Below are positions 16,874 to 25,886 of a stretch of 64,000 bases of DNA, one piece after another. The position numbers and the translations under genes were made by a program. The notes beneath the pieces were generated by a model that did no database searches, was not told the origin of the DNA, and saw only the letters and a program-made list of their open reading frames with translations. Numbering within the stretch: the stretch's first letter is position 1; each line of letters starts with the position of its first letter. Source of the DNA: Gemmobacter lutimaris (GTDB taxonomy: Bacteria; Pseudomonadota; Alphaproteobacteria; Rhodobacterales; Rhodobacteraceae); the NCBI RefSeq assembly GCF_003570715.1, contig NZ_QXXQ01000011.1, positions 1 through 64,000 of the forward strand, written 5' to 3'.

Positions 16874-19198
16874 ATGCCGAAAGACCAGACAGAACCGCGG
16901 CCCGGGCGCCGCAAGCGGCCCAAAGGGGCCGGCGCGGTGGTGCTGCGCCGGGAACTGGCCGCCTGTGCGCCGGGGCACGAAGGTCTGCCGCTGGTTCTGG
17001 ATGCTGTCGATCTGGGCGATCATTTCCGCGTCTTTCTTGGCAATGGCACGGAGACCGGCCGCATCCTGCCAGACGGGATCGAGGGGAGCGCGCTGCCGCT
17101 GGAAATCCGGCCGCTCTCGGGCTCTGCTCTGGTGAGTGCCCGCCGTCATACCTCGGGCAGCGCCCGGCTGGCACTGGCAGATGGCAGCGGACTGGAGCTT
17201 TCCCCCACCCCGGCGGAACATGACCTGTTCCGCGACCTGAATACCATCCTCGCCTTCCGGCTGGAAGAAAGCGCGGCCCAGGTGGCCGAGGGGCTGGCCT
17301 ATCACCAGCGCCATCACGGGCTTCAGGCCGCGTTGATCGTGAACCGGCTTCCCGAAACCGGCGCGGCCTTTGCCGAAGATCTGCGCGCGCATCTCGACGA
17401 TGTGCCGCTGAAGATCGTGGTGCTGGATGTTCCGGTACCGCTGGGCAAGCCGGGGCTCGGGCCGGAAAACCACCTGTTCCTCGCCCCCGATGCGCCGGGC
17501 AAGGACAGGATGGACCCGCCCGCACCGGACCCGTGGCGCAGCCCGCTTGCAGAGGGCATTGTTTACGAGGCGGTCAAATGGCGGTTTCTGGCGGCTGCGC
17601 GCGCAGTGCTGACGCTGGATGTGACCGACATCCTCGCAGCGCGGCGACCGGGCGGGTATTCCGCCTTTGACCTTTGCGCCATGGCGAAGAACGGCGTCAT
17701 CCTGCTGGTCGGGCACCGCATCTACCCCTGGCGGGTGCGAGCCAACCGTGAGGCGCGCTTCGGCGACCATATCTGCCGCCAGTTCGACCAGCGCCGCGGC
17801 ATCGCCCGCTGGGGCGTCGCGCCGGCCAAAGCGGGGCTGGAAAACAGCTGGCGCATGGTCCGTGTGAGTTATGCCAAACCCGAGGACAGCGGCACCGCGC
17901 ATTTCTGGCGGGCCATGGCGATCCGGGTGCCGGGCGCCCCTTCGGGGGCGCTGGCCCCCAAGACCTCGCTGATCGAGGATGATGCGCTCCTGACGTTGGC
18001 CGAAGGCCCCCTTGGCCACGATCCGGTGCGCGCGCCGGTCTCGAAAGCCCGCCCGGCCCCGGCCCGCGCCGTCGAAGGCGGCCGCACCGCCATCGTCACC
18101 ACGATGAAGAACGAGGGGCCGTTCATTCTGGAATGGCTGGCCTATCACCGCGCCATCGGGGTGGATGATTTTCTGATCTACACCAATGACTGCACCGATG
18201 GCACCGATACGATGCTGGAGATGCTGACCGCCAAGGGCATCGTGCAGCACCGGGTGAACCCCTATGTGCCGGGAGGCGAACTGAAACCGCAGCACGCCGC
18301 GCTGCAAGCCGCCGAAAACGAGCCCGTGATGCAGAATTGCGGCTGGGGTATCTGCATGGATGTCGATGAATTCATCGACATCAAGATCGGTGACGGCACA
18401 CTGAAGGCACTGTATCATGCCATGGGCGAGGCCAACATGATCTCGCTCACATGGCGGCTATTCGGCAATGCCGAGGTGCACGGCTATGAGGACCGCTTCC
18501 TGATAGAACAGTTCGACCGCTGCGCGCCCGAGCTGATCCGCAAGCCGCATCAGGCATGGGGCTTCAAGACCCTGTTCCGCAACATCGACATCTACAAGAA
18601 GCTGGGCGTCCACCGCCCCAAGGGGCTGAAACCCGATCTTTGGTCCGAGGTGCGCTGGCTCAACGGTTCCGGCAAGCCGATGCCGCATGAGGCTTACCGC
18701 AACGCATGGCGGTCCAATACCGAAACCTATGGCTATGACTGGGTGCAGCTGAACCATTACGCCGTGCGCAGCGCCGAAAGCTTTCTGGTCAAACGGGATC
18801 GCGGCCGGGTCAACCATGTGGACCGCGATCAGGGGCTGAACTACTGGTTCCGCATGAACCACAATATCGACCGCGACACCTCGATCCAGCGGATGATCCC
18901 GGCGGCGCGGGCCGAATATGACCGGCTGCTGGCCGACCCCGAGATCCGCGCCGCGCATGACCATTCCGTCGCCTGTCACCGCGCCAAGATCGCGGAACTG
19001 ATGAAAACCGATAACTACCGCGCCTTTTATGCCGAACTGACCGGCCCGCGGATGGAGCGGCTCTGCCGCTTGCAGCACCATTTCGGATCGGCCGTCTTTG
19101 CCGCCGGACCGGGTGTCATCCCGCCCGACCTGCACGAACGCGACCTGCCCCCCGACTTCTTCTTCACCGTGGACCACCACGGCGAAGCCGAGCATTGA
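16874..19198 (+). CDS. Large family 2/92-like glycosyltransferase with unassigned N-terminal half
   Basis: The 774-residue protein has a C-terminal glycosyltransferase domain starting at about residue 405. It carries TTMKNEG (around 412), the EWLAYHRAIGVDDFLIYTND block, and the metal-binding D496-V-D498-E499 (CMDVDEF). This is the Glyco_tranf_2_4/GT92-like pattern. The first 400 residues carry no motif I recognise, although ALIVNRLPETG and AMAKNGVILLVGHR suggest folded alpha/beta structure. No membrane segment or signal peptide is evident. ATG 16874 is chosen over GTG 16838. It is the first of three tandem related glycosyltransferases on this strand. Confidence 0.75.
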   Translation: MPKDQTEPRPGRRKRPKGAGAVVLRRELAACAPGHEGLPLVLDAVDLGDHFRVFLGNGTETGRILPDGIEGSALPLEIRPLSGSALVSARRHTSGSARLALADGSGLELSPTPAEHDLFRDLNTILAFRLEESAAQVAEGLAYHQRHHGLQAALIVNRLPETGAAFAEDLRAHLDDVPLKIVVLDVPVPLGKPGLGPENHLFLAPDAPGKDRMDPPAPDPWRSPLAEGIVYEAVKWRFLAAARAVLTLDVTDILAARRPGGYSAFDLCAMAKNGVILLVGHRIYPWRVRANREARFGDHICRQFDQRRGIARWGVAPAKAGLENSWRMVRVSYAKPEDSGTAHFWRAMAIRVPGAPSGALAPKTSLIEDDALLTLAEGPLGHDPVRAPVSKARPAPARAVEGGRTAIVTTMKNEGPFILEWLAYHRAIGVDDFLIYTNDCTDGTDTMLEMLTAKGIVQHRVNPYVPGGELKPQHAALQAAENEPVMQNCGWGICMDVDEFIDIKIGDGTLKALYHAMGEANMISLTWRLFGNAEVHGYEDRFLIEQFDRCAPELIRKPHQAWGFKTLFRNIDIYKKLGVHRPKGLKPDLWSEVRWLNGSGKPMPHEAYRNAWRSNTETYGYDWVQLNHYAVRSAESFLVKRDRGRVNHVDRDQGLNYWFRMNHNIDRDTSIQRMIPAARAEYDRLLADPEIRAAHDHSVACHRAKIAELMKTDNYRAFYAELTGPRMERLCRLQHHFGSAVFAAGPGVIPPDLHERDLPPDFFFTVDHHGEAEH

Positions 19199-19209
19199 CA
19201 GGAGAGTAT

Positions 19210-20271
19210 ATGAGTAACGATGTCTACACGCTCATCACCACGATGAAGAACGAAGGCGCCTTCCTCGTGGAATGGGTGGCGCATCACAAGGTGCTGGGCT
19301 TCGACAATCTGGTGATCTGTCACAACGATTGCGAGGATACGACGGCGCAGATGATCAAGCGGCTGTCGAAGATGGGCCTGTGCCGGGGGCATGCCACGCG
19401 CTTTCGCCCCGGCCAGTCGATCCAGCGTCGTGCCCTGCGTCAGGCCATGCAATATGACGAGGTGAAACAGGCCGACTGGATCTATGTCTGCGATGCCGAC
19501 GAGTTTCTGGCCTCGCGCATCGGCGACGGCTCGGCCCGCGATCTGGTGGCCGCAGCCACGCCCGAGGTGGAGGCGATCTGCGTGCCTTGGCGCGGCTTCG
19601 GCACAGGCGGGCAGAAAGAGTTCAAACCTGGCCGCATCACGCAGCAATTCACCCTCGCCAATGCCACGACCGGGCCGAAGGCCATCGAATATGCCTTCCC
19701 GAAAACCCTGTTCCGGGGCGATGTGGTGCAGCACATGCGCCGTCTGGGTGTGCATACGCCGGTGGTGAAAGAAGAACTGGGCCGCGAATTGCGCCGCGAG
19801 GTGCCGGGCGGCATCCCGGTCGAACAGGGCAAGTCGATCCTGCATGTGCAGGCCGATTATTCGAAGGCGCAGGTGAACCACTACCAGTTGCGCTCGATGG
19901 ACAGTTTTCTGGTCAAATCGGCGCGCGGCAAGGTGAACCACGTCAATGACAAGATGGAATTCGGCTATTGGGTGCGCAATGACACCAATGAGGAATCCTG
20001 CGACCTGATCCGCCGCTATGACGATGCGGTCGAGAAATGGATGAACGATCTGCTGTCCGACCAGCGGCTGAACACGTTGCACAACCGATCCGTGCGCTGG
20101 CATGAAAACAAGATCGCCGAACTGCATGCCGATCCCGAATTCAGCCAGATGATCGGCCGGATCGAAGGCCACCGCGCCCGCATGGCGGCCGGCGAGGCCG
20201 AGGCACCGGAGGGTGCGGCCTATGGCGGCGACACCGATGTCGGCGACGAGGACGAGGCCGACGCCGCCTGA
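19210..20271 (+). CDS. Family 2/92-like glycosyltransferase
   Basis: The 353-residue protein opens with the catalytic domain: ITTMKNEGAFLVEWVAHHKV, then a NDCED segment, then D95-A-D97-E98 (VCDADEFLAS) as the DxD-type metal site. The later VNHYQLRSMDSFLVKSARG is shared with its neighbours. The C-terminal 25 residues are acidic and low-complexity (GDTDVGDEDEADAA). The TTG at 19195 keeps the frame open, but ATG 19210 has GGAG six bases upstream. Its TGA overlaps the next ATG by one base, so translation is coupled. The acceptor sugar is unknown. Confidence 0.82.
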   Translation: MSNDVYTLITTMKNEGAFLVEWVAHHKVLGFDNLVICHNDCEDTTAQMIKRLSKMGLCRGHATRFRPGQSIQRRALRQAMQYDEVKQADWIYVCDADEFLASRIGDGSARDLVAAATPEVEAICVPWRGFGTGGQKEFKPGRITQQFTLANATTGPKAIEYAFPKTLFRGDVVQHMRRLGVHTPVVKEELGRELRREVPGGIPVEQGKSILHVQADYSKAQVNHYQLRSMDSFLVKSARGKVNHVNDKMEFGYWVRNDTNEESCDLIRRYDDAVEKWMNDLLSDQRLNTLHNRSVRWHENKIAELHADPEFSQMIGRIEGHRARMAAGEAEAPEGAAYGGDTDVGDEDEADAA

Positions 20272-21314
20272 TGCGCGCGCTGGCCGTCACCTCGGTGAAG
20301 AACGAGGGCGCCTTCCTGCTGGAATGGCTCGCCCATCACCGGGCCGTGGGTTTCACCGACTTTCTGGTGTTCTCGAACGACTGCGAGGACGGCACGGACG
20401 CGATGCTCGACCGGCTTCAGACGCTGGGCTGGCTGACCCATGTGCGCAATCCCGGCCCTTGGGAGGAAGGACCGCAATGGGCGGCGCTGAAGGCCGCCGA
20501 CCGCCATCCGCTGAAGGCGCAGGCGGATTGGGTGATGTTCCTCGATGTCGATGAATTCGTGAACATCCACACCGGCGACCGCACCCTTCCCGCCCTGCTG
20601 GCCGCCCTGCCCGAAGCCACCGCAATCACGTTGACATGGCGGATGTTCGGCAATTGCGGCGTGGTGGGGCCACTGGCGGGCCGGGTGACCGAGACCTTCA
20701 CCCGTGCGGCGCCTGCGGTGCTTTACTGGCCATGGCGGGCGGCGATGTTCAAGACGCTGTTCCGCAATGATGGCATCTATGGCAAGCTGGGTATCCACCG
20801 CCCCCGCGCGCCGGATCGCGCAAGGCTGGACGGCGCGCGCTGGTTCGATGGGGCCGGGCGCGCTCTGGCACCTGCCTTTGCCACCGGCCGGGTGTTTTCC
20901 GACTTCGGGCAGGACAACTACAGCCTTGCGCAACTGAACCACTATGCCCTTGGAAGCATGGCGGATTATCTGGTGAAATGCGACCGGGGCCGCGCCAATC
21001 GCACGGCCGAGCCGTTTGACATGGGCTACTGGATCGAACGGAATTTCTGCGCGGTCGAGGATCGGTCGATCCTCGCGCTTGACAGCCGGGGGCTGCGGGA
21101 CGAACTGCTCGCCGATGCCGGGCTGGCCCGTCTGGATACGGCGGCGCGCGCATGGCGACATGCACGGTTCACGGAACTGATGCAGCAGGAACCCTGGCGC
21201 GCCCTGTTCGGTCGCCTTTTGCTGGCCCCGCCGAGCCGGGTGTTGACCCGTGCCGAAGCTGCGCTGGTGCTGCGCCATGCCCGCCCGGCCAATACCGCCG
21301 CCGACAGAATGTGA
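20271..21314 (+). CDS. Family 2/92-like glycosyltransferase
   Basis: The 347-residue cytoplasmic-looking enzyme has VTSVKNEGAFLLEWLAHHRA at residues 6-25, FSNDCEDGTDAML next, and D92-V-D94-E95 (FLDVDEFVNI) as the metal site. It resembles the C-terminal half of the 16874 gene: both share LTWRMFGN/LTWRLFGN, FKTLFRN, LGIHRP/LGVHRP and QLNHYA blocks. The run therefore probably arose by tandem duplication. It is coupled to the upstream gene by a TGATG overlap. Confidence 0.82.
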   Translation: MRALAVTSVKNEGAFLLEWLAHHRAVGFTDFLVFSNDCEDGTDAMLDRLQTLGWLTHVRNPGPWEEGPQWAALKAADRHPLKAQADWVMFLDVDEFVNIHTGDRTLPALLAALPEATAITLTWRMFGNCGVVGPLAGRVTETFTRAAPAVLYWPWRAAMFKTLFRNDGIYGKLGIHRPRAPDRARLDGARWFDGAGRALAPAFATGRVFSDFGQDNYSLAQLNHYALGSMADYLVKCDRGRANRTAEPFDMGYWIERNFCAVEDRSILALDSRGLRDELLADAGLARLDTAARAWRHARFTELMQQEPWRALFGRLLLAPPSRVLTRAEAALVLRHARPANTAADRM

Positions 21315-21450
21315 CCGGAACTGAAAAACGGACTGTTTCCGTTTGCGGGCAAGATGTCACTTGGCTGCCCTCTTGTCTGCGCCCTTTGGTCACGCGACAC
21401 TGGCAGGGTATGTGTGAAGACCCGAATTGATACGATTGGATACCGAAGCG

Positions 21451-22395
21451 ATGACCGTAGCCGAAACAGACCGCAGTGCCCGTTACGACGCTTCGGCGGC
21501 AACCGATCTTGCGTCATGGGCGGCCCGTCTGGAAGAAATCACCGAGGAAGAGGGGTATTTCGAGCCTCTGGGCGCCCGTCACTTCGCCTTCTTCGCCGAT
21601 GAAGGGCCGACGCTTCTGGTAACCTTTGAGACGCTGGACGAAATCCGCGCCCGGCCGAACCAGATGCCGGCGGGCTGCGATGCCGTGACGCGCAACGGCT
21701 GGTCGCATCTTTGCGTCATCGCGGATGGCGAGACCTGGTATCGAGACCCAGCGGTCTGGCGCTATTTCGACCGGCTGGTCGATGACGCCTTCTTCGAGGA
21801 TTTCGACCGCGTGGTGTTTCATGGCACCGGGATGGCCGGCTATGCGGCTTGCGCTTTTTCAGTCTGCGCACCGGGAGCGACGGTGCTGACCATCCATCCG
21901 CGCGCCACTCTGGACCCGGCCATCGCCCCCTGGGATCGCCGCGACCTGTCGAAGCGCAGGCTGGATTTCACCTCGCGCTATGGCTATGCCCCCGACATGG
22001 TGGAGGGCACGGGCGAGGTGTTCGTGATCCACGATCCGCACAGCCTTGAAGATTCCATGCATGCGGCGCTGTTCACCAAACCCTTCGTGACCAAGCTGCG
22101 CACCCCCTGGCTGGGCGACAAGGTGCCGGACAGCCTGACCGCGACCGGCATCCTGCCTGTGCTGATCGACGCCGCGGGGGAAGGGCGGCTGACCCCTGCC
22201 CTGTTCGCCCGCGAATGGCGCAAGCGGCGCGACCATGGCCCCTATCTGAAGGCGCTGCTGCACCAGACCGAAACGCGCGGCCAGACCCGGCGGTCTCTGG
22301 CAATCTGCCGTTCGGTGGTGGAGCGGATGAATGCCCCGCGTTTCCGCCGCCATGTCGCCACGCTGGAGGCGCGGCTGGCGGAAGAAACCGCCTGA
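21451..22395 (+). CDS. Alpha/beta-hydrolase-like protein lacking the nucleophile serine
   Basis: The 314-residue protein is a stand-alone homologue of the C-terminal domain of the 14402 gene. Matching blocks are LLVTFETLDE with LVVTFDNLD, ETWYRDPAVW with WTWYRDPWVW, and VVFHGTGMAGYAACAF with VVFYGASMGGYAACAF. At the elbow, the serine (S565 there) is replaced by Gly127 (G125-T-G127-M-A-G130), so classical serine hydrolysis looks impossible. A binding or non-hydrolytic role is likelier. A TTG at 21427 extends the frame; ATG 21451 fits the coding start better, although its ribosome site is weak. It follows the glycosyltransferases by 136 bases and may be co-transcribed. Confidence 0.7.
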   Translation: MTVAETDRSARYDASAATDLASWAARLEEITEEEGYFEPLGARHFAFFADEGPTLLVTFETLDEIRARPNQMPAGCDAVTRNGWSHLCVIADGETWYRDPAVWRYFDRLVDDAFFEDFDRVVFHGTGMAGYAACAFSVCAPGATVLTIHPRATLDPAIAPWDRRDLSKRRLDFTSRYGYAPDMVEGTGEVFVIHDPHSLEDSMHAALFTKPFVTKLRTPWLGDKVPDSLTATGILPVLIDAAGEGRLTPALFAREWRKRRDHGPYLKALLHQTETRGQTRRSLAICRSVVERMNAPRFRRHVATLEARLAEETA

Positions 22396-22413
22396 GGCCA
22401 GCGCCTCAGGCGG
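22388..22413. terminator. Hairpin between convergent genes
   Basis: An 11-bp stem surrounds the loop CAGC (22399-22402); the central arms are CCTGAGGC and GCCTCAGG. It spans the stop codon of the upstream plus-strand gene and lies just before the convergent LprI-like gene. There is no T run, so it may be a bidirectional stop or an mRNA end stabiliser. Confidence 0.5.
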
Positions 22414-22416
22414 GCC

Positions 22417-22812
22417 TCAGGGCGCGGTGGCCAGCGCCGCCAGATCCCCGGTGCGCTGATCGGTCAGCCGCGCAAGGCAGCTATAGACCAGCATAGGTTC
22501 CGCCGATCCGCCGTGCATCAGATAGCCTTCCGCAGCACAGGCCGCGTCGCGGAACTCGATCCATGCCCGCTGCGCCTTTTTCAGATACTCGGCCGCACCG
22601 CGCTGATCGGCGGGCAATTCCGCATCCATCCGCTGCAACAGCGCCCGTGCCTCTTTATAGGCCGCGTTCAACGCCACATCGGCACGATTCCAGTCCTGTT
22701 CCGCACAATAGGTCATTTCCATCTGGAAGGTCGGGTTGGCACAATCGACCTCTTGCGCGGCGGCAGGCAGCGACAGGGCCAGCAGGGCAAGGGAGGCAGG
22801 TTTCAGCATCAA
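22417..22812 (-). CDS. Exported LprI-like protein (DUF1311 type)
   Basis: This 131-residue protein has a clear Sec signal peptide (MMLKPASLALLALSLPAAAQ). It is followed by a short DUF1311/LprI-like domain: CANPTFQMEMTYCAEQDW, ALNAAYKEAR, then LKKAQRAWIEFRDAAC, with paired cysteines expected to form disulfides in the periplasm. LprI of mycobacteria inhibits lysozyme; that role is not certain here. The start codon overlaps the stop of the GFA-family gene (22809-22811), so the two are probably translated together. A second Met one codon later is an alternative start. Confidence 0.78.
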   Translation of the reverse strand: MMLKPASLALLALSLPAAAQEVDCANPTFQMEMTYCAEQDWNRADVALNAAYKEARALLQRMDAELPADQRGAAEYLKKAQRAWIEFRDAACAAEGYLMHGGSAEPMLVYSCLARLTDQRTGDLAALATAP

Positions 22813-23168
22813 AGCGCCTTTCCGTCATAGGCATAGGCCCGCGTGGCCACTTCGCGCGGGTCCACACCATCAAGGCAATTGACGTTGACTGCCACCATCT
22901 CGGACCCGTCCGGGGATTTGCCGGTCGAAAAGCTCTGTATCCCGCAGGTCTTGCAGAACAGGTGGTGGATGACATGCTTGTTGAACTGATATTCGGCCAG
23001 ATTGTCGCCGCCCTGCTCCAGCACGAAATCCGCCGCCGGGGCAAAAACCAGCACCGAACCCAGCTTCTGACAGCGCGAGCAGTTGCAGGTCACCGGCTGG
23101 TCAAGGCTCGCCTCGACATGATACCGCACTGCGCCGCACTGGCAGCCCCCTTCATACCGCATCGTCAC
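22809..23168 (-). CDS. GFA-family (CENP-V/GFA domain) zinc protein
   Basis: The 119-residue protein has the zinc-binding cysteine set of the GFA family: Cys9 and Cys11 (GGCQCGAVRY), Cys28, Cys30 and Cys33 (TCNCSRCQKLG), and Cys72 and Cys75 (LFCKTCGIQSF). The prototype is glutathione-dependent formaldehyde-activating enzyme Gfa, though most members have no proven reaction. It overlaps the LprI-like gene and has a GGAGG-type site upstream. The neighbourhood gives no clue to a substrate. Confidence 0.88.
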   Translation of the reverse strand: MTMRYEGGCQCGAVRYHVEASLDQPVTCNCSRCQKLGSVLVFAPAADFVLEQGGDNLAEYQFNKHVIHHLFCKTCGIQSFSTGKSPDGSEMVAVNVNCLDGVDPREVATRAYAYDGKAL

Positions 23169-23255
23169 CTCCTGTTCGGTTCCGGGCGCAGACTAGGCGC
23201 AGGCGCCTCCCCGAATCCACTGGAAAATCGGCGCGGCTTGCGGTAGCGCCGTGGC

Positions 23256-24296
23256 ATGACCCAGAGCCTCACCCTCCGCCGCCCCGATGACTGGCACCTG
23301 CACCTGCGCGATGGCGCAATGTTGCAGGGTGTGTTGCCCGAAACCGCCCGCCATTTCGGCCGTGCAATCATCATGCCGAACCTCGTGCCGCCGGTGGTGA
23401 CCGGGGCGCAGGCGGCGGCCTACCGCGACCGCATCCTTGCCGCCCTGCCCGAAGGTGCCGCGTTCGAGCCGCTGATGACGCTTTACCTGACCGAAGATAC
23501 CGATCCGGCGGATGTGCGCGCAGCAGCCGAAAGCGGACTGGTGAAAGCGGTGAAGCTTTACCCGGCCGGCGCCACCACCAACAGCCATTCCGGCGTGCGG
23601 AACTTTGACCGCGTGCGCGGTGTGCTGGAAGTGATGGCCGAAATCGGCCTGCCGATGTGTGTGCATGGCGAGGTGACGACGGCGGAGATTGACATCTTCG
23701 ACCGCGAGGCGGTGTTCATTGACACGGTGCTCGATCCGCTGCGCCGCGCGACGCCCGGTCTGCGCGTGGTGATGGAACATATCACCACCGAGGAAGGCGT
23801 GGCCTATGCCCGTGCCGGTGGCCCCGATCTGGGCGCCACGATCACCACCCATCACCTGATCATCAACCGCAATCATATCCTCGTGGGCGGGATCAAGCCG
23901 CATTACTATTGCCTGCCGGTCGCCAAGCGCGAAAAGCACCGTCTGGCGCTGCGCGCGGCGGCAACCAGTGGCGAGGGCTGCTTCTTCCTTGGCACCGACA
24001 GCGCGCCGCATGTCGATGCGCTGAAGGAACATGCCTGTGGCTGCGCCGGGTGCTTCACCGCGACCAATACCATGTCCATCCTCGCCCATGTGTTCGAGGA
24101 GGAGGGCGCGCTGGACCGGCTGGAGGCCTTTACCTCGCTGAACGGTCCGGCCTTCTACCGCTTGCCGGTCAACCCCGGCACGATCCGGCTGGTGAAGCAC
24201 GAAACGGCACATGCCTATCCGTCGAAGATCATCACCGAGGCCGGGCCGGTCACGGTGTTCGACCCCGGCTTTCCCCTGTTCTGGGGCGTCGCCTGA
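23256..24296 (+). CDS. pyrC: Dihydroorotase
   Basis: PyrC cyclises carbamoyl aspartate to dihydroorotate in pyrimidine synthesis. The 346-residue protein is the short PyrC type. It has H14-L-H16 ([10 protein letters not shown]) for zinc, the carbamylated-lysine segment [22 protein letters not shown], and the late FLGTDSAPH motif with the catalytic Asp. A rho-independent terminator follows at 24372. pyrE lies 1.6 kb downstream on the same strand, with an RTX gene between them. Confidence 0.95.
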   Translation: MTQSLTLRRPDDWHLHLRDGAMLQGVLPETARHFGRAIIMPNLVPPVVTGAQAAAYRDRILAALPEGAAFEPLMTLYLTEDTDPADVRAAAESGLVKAVKLYPAGATTNSHSGVRNFDRVRGVLEVMAEIGLPMCVHGEVTTAEIDIFDREAVFIDTVLDPLRRATPGLRVVMEHITTEEGVAYARAGGPDLGATITTHHLIINRNHILVGGIKPHYYCLPVAKREKHRLALRAAATSGEGCFFLGTDSAPHVDALKEHACGCAGCFTATNTMSILAHVFEEEGALDRLEAFTSLNGPAFYRLPVNPGTIRLVKHETAHAYPSKIITEAGPVTVFDPGFPLFWGVA

Positions 24297-24371
24297 GCAG
24301 CGCAACTGCACGTCAGCCCAAGTTTCCGGGTTGACAGCGCGCTACCGCACAGACCAGCCTGAGGCAATCAT

Positions 24372-24399
24372 GGCGCCGAACATGGTTCGGCGCCTTTCC
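24372..24399 (+). terminator. Rho-independent terminator after pyrC
   Basis: A perfect 10-bp stem, GGCGCCGAAC (24372-24381) and GTTCGGCGCC (24385-24394), has an ATG triloop and is followed by TTTCC. It lies 75 bases after the pyrC stop and 28 bases before the RTX start codon. It would separate pyrC from the RTX gene, or could attenuate the latter. Confidence 0.7.
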
Positions 24400-24427
24400 A
24401 TTCAATGGATTGCAGGCGGGAGGCCCT

Positions 24428-25777
24428 ATGACCACGATCACGCTGACCGGCCTTCGGGTCGGACATATTGACGGCGACAGCGTCAGCACCGGCGAAAGCC
24501 AGTTGATGATCACCATTCCCAGCCGGAAGGCGACCTTCAGCTACAGCATCACGGGCTTCGACGAAAACCTGCCGGTCATCGAACTTGACAAGGCGATGCC
24601 GCAGATCCTGCTGGACTGGCAGCCGCTGGGCGACCTGGAAAACGATTATGACCTGACGGCCAGCATTGCCGCCGTCACCTGGGGCGGCAAGAAGTCCACC
24701 GTGCTGGTGCTGAACCTCGAAACCGGCCCGGCCAGCGACAGCAGCTATATCTTCACACTTGACGGCGCGCCTGTTCCCACCGGACTGAGCGTCAGCGAAT
24801 GGGAGGCGCTGGACGACAGCATCACCGCCGTCGGACGCGCGACCGGCACCCTTGCGGCTGGCAAGACGATTCGCTGGACCAGCCTTGACCGCGACAGCAT
24901 CACCGAGGATGACGAGATCATCGGCACCACCGGCCGCGACAGGCTGTCGGGCGGCGGCGGGGATGATTATTTCTATTCCAGCAAGGGCAATGACACTTAT
25001 CTGGGGGGCGCGGGTTACGATCAGGTCACCTTTGATCAGGATCCGGCCGGGGTGATCGCCAGCCTTGCCATGGGCCGCGCCACCGATGGCTGGGGCAACA
25101 AGGACGTTCTGAAAAGCATCGAGATGCTGCGCGGCTCGAACCATGCCGACAAGCTGACCGGCGATGATGGCGACAACATCATCCGGGGGCTTGGCGGAGC
25201 CGATACGCTGGACGGCGGCAAGGGCTATGATCAGGTCCGCTATGACCGGGACAACCGCCATACCGGCGGCGACAATGGCGTGACGGTGAACCTTGGCAAG
25301 GGCTTCGCCATCGACGGGTTCGGGGACCGCGACACCATCCGCAATTTCGAGGCGGCGCGCGGCAGCGACCTCAACGACCGGCTGACCGGATCGCGCCGTG
25401 CCGATACACTGGAGGGTGAAAACGGCAATGACCGGCTGGTCGGTCTGGGTGGACGTGATTCCCTCGATGGCGGCGATGGCAATGATACGCTGGACGGTGG
25501 CGCGGGCAACGACACCCTGCGCGGCAACATCGGCGAGGATCTGTTCATCTTCCGCGGCAATTTCGGTGATGACGTCATCACCGGCTTCGGCTTCGAGTCG
25601 AAGGTCGAGAAGATCAGCCTCGCCGGGGTTTCCTCGATCACCTCGTTCCGCGATCTCAGCCGCAATCACCTGAGCGAAGTCGACGGCAACGCGGTCATCA
25701 GCGATGGCAAGGGCAATACGATCACCCTGATCGGGGTCGAAAAGGCCGATCTTTCGGCGGGCGACTTCCTGTTCTGA
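24428..25777 (+). CDS. RTX calcium-binding repeat protein, probably type I secreted
   Basis: The 449-residue acidic protein has an N-terminal beta-rich region (about 1-165, no known domain seen). It is followed by clusters of glycine/aspartate nonapeptide repeats: GGGGDDYFYSS, GLGGADTLDGGKGYDQV and GGDGNDTLDGGAGNDTL. A terminal segment (DLFIFRGNFGDDVITGF, then SLAG) is typical of RTX secretion ends. There is no N-terminal signal peptide, as expected for type I export; the exporter is not in the window. The start has GGGAGG six bases upstream. It interrupts the pyrC-pyrE neighbourhood and is bracketed by two strong terminators, consistent with later insertion. It has no protease or lipase motif that I can see. 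Confidence 0.85.
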   Translation: MTTITLTGLRVGHIDGDSVSTGESQLMITIPSRKATFSYSITGFDENLPVIELDKAMPQILLDWQPLGDLENDYDLTASIAAVTWGGKKSTVLVLNLETGPASDSSYIFTLDGAPVPTGLSVSEWEALDDSITAVGRATGTLAAGKTIRWTSLDRDSITEDDEIIGTTGRDRLSGGGGDDYFYSSKGNDTYLGGAGYDQVTFDQDPAGVIASLAMGRATDGWGNKDVLKSIEMLRGSNHADKLTGDDGDNIIRGLGGADTLDGGKGYDQVRYDRDNRHTGGDNGVTVNLGKGFAIDGFGDRDTIRNFEAARGSDLNDRLTGSRRADTLEGENGNDRLVGLGGRDSLDGGDGNDTLDGGAGNDTLRGNIGEDLFIFRGNFGDDVITGFGFESKVEKISLAGVSSITSFRDLSRNHLSEVDGNAVISDGKGNTITLIGVEKADLSAGDFLF

Positions 25778-25793
25778 CCGCTTCTGAACGCCG

Positions 25794-25832
25794 CCGCCGG
25801 GGCCAGGCGCAGCCCCGGCGGTCTTTCCTTTC
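25794..25832 (+). terminator. Rho-independent terminator after the RTX gene
   Basis: A perfect 10-bp stem, CCGCCGGGGC (25794-25803) and GCCCCGGCGG (25812-25821), with an 8-base loop is followed by TCTTTCCTTT. It begins 17 bases after the RTX stop codon. Confidence 0.8.
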
Positions 25833-25886
25833 GGCGCGGGCTCGGCTAAGTCGCAGCCACGCCGCCACCCCGCCGAAAGGACCGCC

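Noticed and set aside
21315-21450. Possible small gene between the last glycosyltransferase and the hydrolase-like gene
   Set aside because: The frames are short, lack ribosome sites and show no consistent coding bias; only the start region of the next gene is supported.
24928-25560. Tandem repeats in the DNA that could be taken for CRISPR or a minisatellite
   Set aside because: They are the coding repeats of the RTX nonapeptides, with codon-level variation and no spacer structure.
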